Translations under genes and position numbers: made by a program
Assembly: GCA_018806915.1 (NCBI GenBank)
Contig: JAGKQI010000052.1
Location: 124,001-188,000 of the forward strand
DNA: 64,000 bases
From: Phytophthora colocasiae
Taxonomy: Eukaryota > Oomycota > Peronosporomycetes > Peronosporales > Peronosporaceae
Direction: 5' to 3'
Shown: positions 19,620-29,600 of the stretch, one piece after another
How the letters are laid out: each line of letters opens with the position of its first letter
Numbering within the stretch: the stretch's first letter is position 1
The notes under the pieces: model-generated
What the model was told of the DNA's origin: nothing
Database searches by the model: none
The model's input: the letters and a program-made list of their open reading frames with translations, nothing else

Positions 19620-21878
19620 CTACTCGAATTTATAGCGAGATTTCGGATCCACTGTGTACTTCCGCACATTCTTTTGCATTTCGTCTCGGTGGTTTCCTGA
19701 TAGTCGTTGGATCATCTGGTAAGCGGCTTGTCGGTCGGATAATATCCTTTCATCCGTCTTCCGTCCGATTTGAGCAACCATCCAAGCTCCATCCAGTGCA
19801 CTTAAAAAGCCACGACAAGTACCGACACCTTCGTGCCACACGGGCTCCAGCAGTGAATCTCCGATCAATCCGACGTAGAGTTTCTTGCCTTGCGACGAAA
19901 TAATGTTCGCAGCTTTATCAGCACGTGTGAGTTCGCTGAAATCCAAGAGGTTCACCCTTGAAAAAGCCGTTTTTCGGGCGATTCCAGCGGTTCTCACGAT
20001 GTTCTTGACGAACGAATCAAGAGCAGTGTGGTCGATATTCTCCTTTCTCACCAGATCCTTGGAGTAGGGATGGTTTTCTCGTACTACACCGTGAAGCAAC
20101 AAGTTTTGACGTTTCGGCGTCATAACTAAATAATGCATTTCGCCACGGAAATACACGATATTCTCCAAGTCGATGTCAAATTCTCGTAGCTTATTCAACA
20201 TTGGATGTTTCAATTGCATCGTCCATGAGAACTCCTTCGTCTTCATTTCATCGGTAGTTTCCAAGTTCGGGAAGTAGCAGACGATTCCCAGTGATTCATT
20301 TCGAGAGAATACGAAACGGGTAATACCAGCCGTTTCAGCGATTAAATCGTTTGTACCGGTTGCTCCAAGGACAGCAGTGTACTCTGCCACTGGGATCTGA
20401 GGCTCCGTTTTAATGGAGTAGAATGGGTTTTCGTTGTCGTTTGGGCTCTCAATTGACAGGAATCCTGTCGCTGAGTACACTTTCACACCCACAAGTAACG
20501 CCACCTTGAGTAAAACCACCTGTAATTGCCGAGTACTGACGTGAAAATACGTCTTGGACTTGCAGAAATTCTTGAATAGGACTTTCGCTCCAATAGCTGC
20601 GAGATCCTGGACCACCCAAGGCCACAAGTGCAGCATATTCTCTCGACTGAACTTGGTTCGTTTCTCCAGTATCGACACGTGACCTCCAAGTAACGCGAGT
20701 TCAATTGCTGCTCGAAGCCCCACAGGCCCCGCTCCGACGATACACGTGCGTTTCGTGACACAAGGACGACGTCTGTAGACATCCAGAGCGAATTTCACGT
20801 CCAAAAGCTTGAAAAGCTGCTTCTGACGGAATCCCAATTTGCTGTACACCGCATCTCGAATGTGGTAGTACATGTGCCATGGTTCCTGTAGTTTCACCCC
20901 CTCCAAGCCACAACCGACTGTCAGAGTGTTGAAAGCTGTCAATGTTTCGTATAGATCTTGAGCATCTGCAAAAGCCTTGAACGAGTTACGAACTGTAGAT
21001 GACACCCCTGCTCGGTTGTAAAAAGATGGTGTATCGATCACTGAATACGTATCTGAGGAATCGTTCGAGTCATTGGACAATTGCGTACTTGAAATGCATC
21101 GAGCTCGTCTTTGGTGTGTAGCCATGTCTTCACGTACGATCTGGTCGATGGAGTTTAGATGCGCTGAAACTCGAGCCAAAGAAGCGTCGGAGATCTCCAT
21201 CCTTTGACATGTTTTAGTCACTTGTTCCAGAATGGCCAGCAATTGCCATCGGGTAGGGGGAACTCCACTGGATGAAGACTTGGAACTGGTACTTTCACTG
21301 TCTGAAGTACTTCCAGCTCCAAGGAACTGGGCAAGTCTACTAGCGAACGTTTGAGTCGGCATGGGGTCCGCTTCAGGCTTGGCTTTACTGCTTAAATAAA
21401 GCTGAGAAGGATGAGGTGGACATTGCGCCATGGAGTCCATCAGCTTCACGGTATCACAGCTATCATCACTTTCACCTACACGACTGATACTTCTTGTGTG
21501 TCGTTTCTGAGTCGATGCTTTCGCTTCTTCCTCGATTAAAAGCTGTCTCACCTTGAGCCACGCTACTTCCTTCTCCGAACGAACCCGTGGACTGCTAATC
21601 GAAGTCCCTGCTACATCGTCGGTACCGTTCTCCTTGTAGATATCGTCCAGGTATTTCTCGCCTACATCCATTGCCAAATGATCCAGAACTTCTCGACGGT
21701 GGCCTGGAGACTTGTCGATGTCGATATCCATGTTGTCCAGACTGTGCAGCCCATTCGGATCGATGAGGCCTTCGCCAACATAGGCGACGTGGCGATCCAT
21801 CGCTCGAGGGCGGTCGAACGGGTTGTGAATTGCAAGTCGACGGTCCATACTGTACTTGGACTTGTTCGTATCGGCCAT
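19620..21878 (-). CDS. MICAL-like FAD-dependent monooxygenase, paralogue 3
   Basis: 752 residues from ATG 21878, single exon, convergent with paralogue 2. It keeps AYVGEGLIDPNG, LAMDVGEKYLDDIYKE, the FAD motif GAGPVGLRAA (about 381-390), KRTKFSRENMLHLWPWV, RQLQVVLLKVALLVGVKVYS, DIDLENIVYFRGEMHYLVMT, GDSLLEPVW and YTVDPKSRY. The N-terminal disordered part is shorter than in paralogue 2, and its extreme N-terminus (MADTNKSKYSMDRR) is unrelated to the MATL start of the other two. The C-terminus stops right after SRYKFE. The opposite orientation shows that the duplication involved an inversion or a second event. Function is inferred from the MICAL monooxygenase family, as for the others. Confidence 0.8.
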   Translation of the reverse strand: MADTNKSKYSMDRRLAIHNPFDRPRAMDRHVAYVGEGLIDPNGLHSLDNMDIDIDKSPGHRREVLDHLAMDVGEKYLDDIYKENGTDDVAGTSISSPRVRSEKEVAWLKVRQLLIEEEAKASTQKRHTRSISRVGESDDSCDTVKLMDSMAQCPPHPSQLYLSSKAKPEADPMPTQTFASRLAQFLGAGSTSDSESTSSKSSSSGVPPTRWQLLAILEQVTKTCQRMEISDASLARVSAHLNSIDQIVREDMATHQRRARCISSTQLSNDSNDSSDTYSVIDTPSFYNRAGVSSTVRNSFKAFADAQDLYETLTAFNTLTVGCGLEGVKLQEPWHMYYHIRDAVYSKLGFRQKQLFKLLDVKFALDVYRRRPCVTKRTCIVGAGPVGLRAAIELALLGGHVSILEKRTKFSRENMLHLWPWVVQDLAAIGAKVLFKNFCKSKTYFHVSTRQLQVVLLKVALLVGVKVYSATGFLSIESPNDNENPFYSIKTEPQIPVAEYTAVLGATGTNDLIAETAGITRFVFSRNESLGIVCYFPNLETTDEMKTKEFSWTMQLKHPMLNKLREFDIDLENIVYFRGEMHYLVMTPKRQNLLLHGVVRENHPYSKDLVRKENIDHTALDSFVKNIVRTAGIARKTAFSRVNLLDFSELTRADKAANIISSQGKKLYVGLIGDSLLEPVWHEGVGTCRGFLSALDGAWMVAQIGRKTDERILSDRQAAYQMIQRLSGNHRDEMQKNVRKYTVDPKSRYKFE

Positions 21879-21897
21879 TCCTTCGGCTTTGAATGGA

Positions 21898-21914
21898 CGA
21901 AATCGATACTGAGA
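21898..21914 (-). promoter_or_regulatory. Inr-like block of MICAL-like gene 3
   Basis: On the minus strand TCTCAGTATCGATTTCG, about 20 bp before the ATG at 21878. It shares TCTCAGT..ATTT with the blocks upstream of paralogues 1 and 2. Confidence 0.4.
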
Positions 21915-21989
21915 GCTGTAAAGGGTGGAATTTTATGCAGGAAGTATGAGTCCGCGCTGACTTGGTGGCGTCAACGTCAGTGAATGCCA

Positions 21990-23693
21990 TTCATGGCTGG
22001 CACTCAACGTCGCTTTGTTTCAAGGGACGACACGGAGCTGTGATCTTTATACTAGTACCCAGCATACGGGAGAAATCCAAAAACTAACAACACGCGATAG
22101 TTTATGTTGTACATGTCCACGCTGCTCAGACAGAAAAGACTTTAAAGTGTCCGCAAGGTCGTCACGGCCAGGACATCGCACTTGAACCAGACGCTTTACG
22201 AGAATGGATCGCGCTGTTGAGTCAAGCCACGAAACGAATTGCTGGTGGTCCCCCGTCGACGAAGCGGGCACGAGAGAGCACCGGGAACACTAAACACCGC
22301 CGTGTCACAGCATTGCCGTACAATTGCAGCGTTTTAGCACAGTTTTGCAAATCGAGCACTTCCGTTGCTGGTGTTGTCAGTCGACGGCGCACGAAATGGA
22401 GCCATGCCACCAAAATGGCCATCAACATTGAATATGTAATCTAATTTCGAACTCGTCTTATTCGGTGGTACATACCTGTTGTTTTATTTTCGGGGTTACA
22501 CTTTGGAAAGGAAGACGTTGTATACATGCCCGAAGACACAAATTTTATCCGACTTAAACGACCGACGATATGCAACCGGTTTTGACGGACAATGCTACAG
22601 ATGAAAGCTGAAAGGAGAGAAAGGAGTCTCAGTTTTCGTGGCTGTACATTTGAGTTGGGTCGGACACTAGGATCCGAACGTCGGGCCATGTGTTTCATGA
22701 TGAAGCACCAGATTTGAACACAACGTGATGAAAGTGTTGTCTGTGGATCCCTCAAACAAATTGCGCAGCCCAGGTGTAGGCGACAACCTACAGCTATTCC
22801 TGGGGGTGCTGGATAGAGTCTGTGCGGCAGTGATGCTCAATGAAGAAGAAAGGTTTCTTGAAACCTGCAAGGCAACAAAGATCCGATGGATCCCACCATA
22901 ACTCGAAAAATAGGTTGGTGAGGAATTTCAACCGGCGGTGATTCCAAGGCAAGAATCGTTAGCTTGGGTTTCCCAATTCCTCGCCAACCTTCGTACTTGA
23001 AAGCGTCTCTCTCGTCACGGAAAGAACTCGTAACGAAACTATAAAGCAAGATAATCTGACGGATACCAATTGCTGTTGGGGTTGAGAGACCTTTCAGTTG
23101 GAAATTATCAGGGCAGACTCCACTGCTTTACTTTATACACTGGTATATTGTTTTGGTGGGGGGGCAGAATTCCACCCAGTCTTTAGAATTCATCATTTGT
23201 ATGTTGGCGAAGTATTGCAGCAAAATTGCCGAAGTTTACGGGCAGAGAGATACTACCTTAAGTCGCTGTTTCCTTCGTGCGCGCGGATGGATCCTTCATC
23301 GTTGCACGAGTTGATCGGGAAGGTGATTAACAGCATGCCTGCATCTGCGCTGAGCCAACGTGAAGCCGACTTCCCCAACGAACCGTGTTCCGGTGTCAGT
23401 TAATGGAGGCTCTTGTACACTCTGCTCTTAGGCAAAAAAAACTTCAATATCAACGATTTCCGCAACGGAAGTTGTCTGCAATCCTATGAAGGTCATAGTT
23501 TTGTGTGTATCTGGCAAGTAGCTGCTGCAGTTTTAAATCACCTGTCAATTGCAATTTTTTTAAGGAATGATGGTCGGATCATGATTTTTAGACATAAATT
23601 TTAAAAATTCGTTCCCGCATCCCAAATTTTGACAAATTCGCTTTCTTGCCCTCAAAAGACCGTTCCGCATTGGCAGTGGCTCGTGCGGGTGCC
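21990..23693. other. Intergenic, 1.7 kb, nothing assignable
   Basis: No gene with recognisable motifs. A 38-codon ORF at 23287-23403 (starting MDPSSLHELIGKV) could be an exon of a small protein, but nothing supports it. The last 100 bp hold GCATCCCAAATTTTG (about 23618-23632), a possible initiator/FPR for the remodeller gene. Confidence 0.4.
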
Positions 23694-26600
23694 ATGGCCA
23701 ACGCGCGGCTCAAGCAGGCGCGTCGTCGCGGCTCCTCTCGCTCCTCCCAGGCCGCGCAATCTGTTCCCCATTGTCCTACGCAGACGCAGACACCCGTTAC
23801 AAGCTCTTCGGATGCTTCAGTGACTCAAAATGAGCCAATTTCTAATGCTCAAACTGAACGAGAAGCTCTTGAAGCCGCTTTAACTCAGCGGAAACACGCT
23901 TTAGAGAGAAAAATCCAAGCTTTAACTCTTGGGAAACCCTTGCACAAGGACACAGAGCCTGGATGCGACGCCTCTGGCCGTCGTTTGGCCCGTTGTCATC
24001 GAGATTTCCTACTGCAGGAGATGGAGTGGATGGCTGCAGACTTCAGTCAGGAGAGGAAATGGCGTCTTCGTAACGCGAAGATGCTGAGTCAGACACTAGT
24101 ATCGCATCTTGACAGACAGGAGCAGCGTCTCGCTCGAAAGAAGAAGAGTGAGGAAGTCCAGAGAAGGAGAACGGCAGCTAGAGTTGGTCGAGATGTGAAG
24201 AAGTTCTGGTTCAAGATCGACAAGATCATCGCCTTTAAGGTGAAACTTCAGGCTGACGAGCTGAGACAGAGACATATGCAGAAACATCTTAAACAGCTCG
24301 TGGAACAGACGGAGAAGTACTCGACAGCACTGGCCAAGAGCTTCCAGGAGGCCCAGGAAGTGAAAAAGGAGGATGAAGGACAGGAGGAAGATCAGGAGGA
24401 TGAGGATTTTGAAATGTTGGAGGAAGAACAGGATGATGAAACAACTATTGAAGAGGAAGAGAGAAGAGCGGGACCAGTTTCTCGACGACAGGCGGCTGCC
24501 GAGGTAACTGCGTTGCAGGAGGAAGGAGAGATGTCCATTGAAGAGCTTAGAGCCAGGTATGCTGCAATGGAGAACGAAGCTGACGATGGCGACGTCGTGG
24601 AGAATGCAGCGGAAAGTAGCAGCAGTGAAGATGGCGATTTTGAGCTGACAGAGGAGGAAGAGGACGATGAGACAACTATCGCCGCGGAAGAACGAAGAAG
24701 TGGGCCAGTGTCGAGGCGACAGGCTGCTGCTGAAGTGGCAACACTCCAGGAAGAGAACGAATTATCTATCGAGGAGTTACGTGCTAGGTATGCAGATGCA
24801 TTAGGGACAATTGGTGACGAGGTAGCTGAAGCCGATCAAGAAGACGGAGGAAGTGATGCAGATGGCAATGCTGGAGACGACGAGTTCGTCCCAACACGAA
24901 GAGAAGAAGCAGACCAGGAAGATGATGAGACCACAATAGAGGAGGAGGAAAGATTAGAGGGTGATGTATCGCCAACTCAAAAGGCAGAAGAGTTGAGGTT
25001 ACTCGAAGAAGAAGGCCAAATGTCAGTCGAACAACTTCGTGCAAGATACGTAGTAGCATCCGACGAGGAACAGTCCGAAAACCTGGACACAAGGTCGGAT
25101 GGAGAGCGCGACGCCATGGTGGCTGATAGAGAACGCTGTGGCGATGACGAAACGAAAGAAGAAGGGAGTGGTATCTCAACTTCTGATGCTATGCCAACAG
25201 ATATTTTGTCGGCTAGAAGGGGTGGGTATAAGCGACCTTATTTACTGACGTCAAGGCTAGATCTGCGTGAGTACCAAGAAGCTGGTGTCAATTGGCTTAT
25301 CAGTATGTGCGAGCGACGCATCAACGGAATTCTAGCTGACGAAATGGGTTTGGGCAAGACTATCCAAACAATATCCCTCCTGGCGCATCTCGCTTGTGCC
25401 CAAGGCCTATGGGGCCCTCATCTGATTGTGGTACCTACGAGCTGCCTCGTTAATTGGGAGATGGAGTTTAAGCGCTGGTGTCCGGCGTTTAAGGTGCTGA
25501 CGTACTTTGGATCAGCGAAGCGCCGCAAGGAACTCAGGCAAGGATGGTCGAAACAGAACGCATTCCAAGTGTGTATCACTAGCTACCAACTTGTCGTACA
25601 GGATGCGCATTGTTTCAAGCGAAAAAAGTGGTATTACTTGATTCTGGATGAAGCACACAACATCAAGAACTGGAAGAGTTTACGCTGGCAAACTTTGCTG
25701 ACGTTTAGTTCCCAACGCCGACTTTTGCTCACCGGTACACCGCTGCAGAACAATTTGCTTGAGCTCTGGGCACTCATGCACTTCCTCATGCCACATGTGT
25801 TTGCATCCCGCAAGGAGTTCAGCTACTGGTTTCAGAATCCTCTTGCGCTTATGGTCGAGAATGGGAGTGACCCAACTCAACCAGGGGACAATGGAGTCGA
25901 GGGTGGCAAGGATTTGGTGACACAACTTCATGGCATCATTCGTCCATTTGTTTTACGTCGTCTGAAGAAAGATGTGGCAAAACAACTACCTGGCAAGTTC
26001 GAACACGTGATCTCGTGCCAGTTGTCGAAGCGACAGCGATTTCTGTACGAGGATTTCATTTCACGCAGCAGTACGCGTCGTGCAATGTTTGGTCGTGGCA
26101 AAGGTCGCGGTGCCAACTTTATGAGCATGATGAACGTCCTGATGCAGTTGCGAAAGGTGTGCAATCACCCCGATCTGTTTGAGCCGCGTCCTATCGAATC
26201 CCCGTTGGATATGGCTAGTATCCAGGTGCCTATGCCTTCACGATGTGGATATTTGGTTGATGAATTGGTGAATGAGCGGCCTCGTGTGGCACTCTGGTCT
26301 GGGACGAATTTACCAGGCCTGGAGTTGTCACGCAGCGAGAAATTTTCGTCAAAGCGCCGGAGAGAACTCTTTTTCTATGATGTTAGCGCCCCACTTCCGG
26401 ATGACACTGTTGCTACAGTTCCACCAGCCTATGAAGAAAAGAAAGATATCGTGCGAAGAATTATAATACTTGCGGCGAAACGTCGGGAGTACTGGGAGCA
26501 GAAGCGGTCAAGCGTATCACAACTTCAGAAAATTCACATTGGGCTGCACCTGGACGAGCCTGTGTTTGGTGATGCTCTCATTCAGGCGTGCACGATGCCC

Positions 26601-29600
26601 ACACTCATCTCATCGGCTATGCAGGTACATGCGCATCGTGCTCAGCCCATTATAGGTGCCCGTGAGCCAACGCATGCTCTTCAAGCTATGGTGCGGGATC
26701 CCGAGGAGAGAGTAGCGTCGCTACAAGCGGTGGTCAACAAAGCAGTGTGTTATGTGCCCAAAGCTCGCGCCAACCCTGCCCGTGTTATCTATGGAGGAGG
26801 TGGATTCGCTTACGACGACAACTTTGTCTTGTCTCGCAAAGCTCAGGCTGAAGATCTCGAGTCGAGCGTTGCTCAGCCTGTGGCGAGTCAGATTTTGGCA
26901 CCGTACCACAACTCGTTCAAACGTACGCAGTTGTTTTTCCCCGACAAGGCCTTGGTTCAGTTTGATTGTGGCAAGCTCCAGCAGCTAGCAGTGCTTCTAC
27001 GGACGCTAAAGCGCGGTGGTCACCGGTGCCTCATTTTCACACAAATGAGCTCGATGCTGAATATTCTGGAGGTGTTTCTAAACCTCCACGGCCACACGTA
27101 CTTTCGTCTGGATGGCGCCACAAAGGTAGACAAGCGTCAGATGCTTATGGAGCGGTTTAATCGGGATGAGAAGGTCTTCTGCTTCATCTTGAGCACGCGA
27201 AGTGGTGGTTTGGGTATTAACCTTACAGGTGCAGATGCTGTGATCTTTTATGATTCAGACTGGAATCCGGCCATGGATGCGCAAGCTCAAGACCGTGCTC
27301 ACCGTATCGGGCAGACTCGTGATGTACACATTTACCGCTTGGTGAGTGAACACACTGTGGAGGAAAATATTCTCCGCAAGGCACAGCAGAAACGACATTT
27401 AGACTTTCTGGTGATGTCTGAGGGGCAGTTTACTACTGACTTCTTTTCGAAGGCCAGCTTACGGGAGCTGATGATGGGGAGTACTGGTGAAGAACCTGAG
27501 AATATCGAGTCTGAATCTGATCTTGAAGGTGTTGACACTGACGAAGACATGGGTGATGACAATGAAGTGTCACTTGATGCCGTGGAGAATGCCATGGCTC
27601 AAGTGGAAGATGAAGAAGATGTGATGGCTATGAAGGGTGCGCGTGCGGAGTATTTGCAGGAACAAAATGAGTTCGACGAAGATGCTGGGGGTGGTGGTAG
27701 CAGTGTCGCCTCACCAAGGACACAAGTTAAGGTGGTCCATTCTGGTGGTGATATGACGTCGTCAAGACCGTCAACACCATCGTCGGTAGTTAGCACAGCT
27801 GCTAGTGAAAGAGGCAATGATGAAGATGATGAATTTGGCGATGACGATACAGTGGAAGAGGACGTTCACGAAGAGGTGAATGATCGTTCAACTAGGAGAG
27901 GAACCAGACATGAGCTGGCAAAACATGATGGGTCAGATGATGATAGTATTGACGATGGTGATCCCAAGAGTACCAACCCAAGTCGGAAACGCCAACGTCG
28001 CAGCTCAAAAGATCAACGAAGTACAGCTAAACGTGTTAAGCGGTTAGAATCTCATGACGACAAAGGTAAACGTGGCGATAAGGTCCGTGAGAGAGCACGC
28101 GATGCTGCCGAGGAACAGAAACTTCAAGCTTGGAAGGCGTCTGTGCAATCGCTGCAAGGATTCGAGGACTCGTTGAACCCTGTGGACCGGTACGCGCTAC
28201 ACTTTCGTGAAGATGTGGATCCTTTGTACGCGTACACACCAGCTCAGCAAGCAGCAGCGCTTGCTGGCGTTGATTCGAATCCTGATGCCCTAACTCTGCT
28301 GGAAGATATTGAGCAAACTGAGACCGAAAAGAGAGAGGAAGAGGCACGACTGATAGCGGAAGGAGAGCTTGTTGTAGGTCAGATGGAGGACACCGAAGAT
28401 GGCGACCCTGAGCAGCTGACAGCGCATTATACTGAGCTGTACCGCCGTGAACGTGCGCACGTGCTGTTCGAGCGACGCAAGCGCCTGCTTACTGGTGCAG
28501 CATGGTCACGTTTGAAGTGTGTAAACACTGGTCACCCGTTCTACTTCAACGCCGACACCCGGGAGGCTACGTGGGAATGCCCCCCTGTGTGGGCGGCAAA
28601 CGAGCAGCTGAAAAGTGCGCAAGAGAGAGGGTATGAAGGTCTCCCTCCAGCAGTACTGCAACGAGTAATGTCGCTGTTGGTTGCATATCCGGAGCGGTAT
28701 CGTGCACAGATGGTATGCCGTAGCTGGCACACGGCAGCTCAGCATCCGTCCCTGTTTGTGAAGGTATGTGCTAGTGATTTCGATCCTGGATCGCCAGCGA
28801 CCTTGGCGAAGGTTTTGTCCAAGGTGTCCCCAGGCGACACTGTTCTTTTTGGCGCTGGCGTGTATCAACTCGACGAAACGCTAGAAATATCCAAGTCGCT
28901 GAAGTTACTGGCTGCCCCGGACTCGCGCGTTGAGTTGCAGATGCATTCATGCCGTGCTCAGCTGCGCTGGAGCGCTCGAGGTGGTGTTATTTGTGGTTTC
29001 CACTTTTCACGGGCCAGTAGTGCTCCTGATGCAGCTGCTCGAGAGATAAAGCTGAGCAGTGACGTCAAGGAGCCAGTGACAATTGTCAAGCAAAGCAGAA
29101 AATCCTTACGCAAGCTAGACAAGAAACTAGCGAATTGGCAGCATTTGCTCAACATCGTTGGGGATGGCCAAGTGCGTGTGGAGTATTGTGAATTCGATGG
29201 TAATGGCCGAGGCAATGCGTGTGTGTGCGTCTGGGGCCGTGCTGAAAAACGGAAGAAGAGGAAAAGGAAGCGAGCACATAGCAGTTTGCCTTCCACGTCG
29301 AAACCTGCTACACCTCTTACTGCATCAGCATCGGTCAAGATCGAAGCCGTATCGGCAGGCCCAGCGACTGTATTGGCAATTCCACCTGCAGCAGCGGCAA
29401 CCGCGCCAGCAACTACTGCTGCTGCTGCTGCTGCTGCTACCAAACCAGTGGTTACCGTGGCTGCTTCTGCTATGAGACTAACACCTTCGATGCCTGCAAG
29501 CACAATAACGCGGATTTCAGCGCCTGCAGTTTCGATGCCTATTGCATCAAGACCACAGTCGCCGATATCTTCTTCGATACCGTCAACACCGCAAGGAACT

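Noticed and set aside
23646..23693. Remodeller start at 23646
   Set aside because: The codon is TTG. The first ATG, in a GCCATGG context, is 23694.
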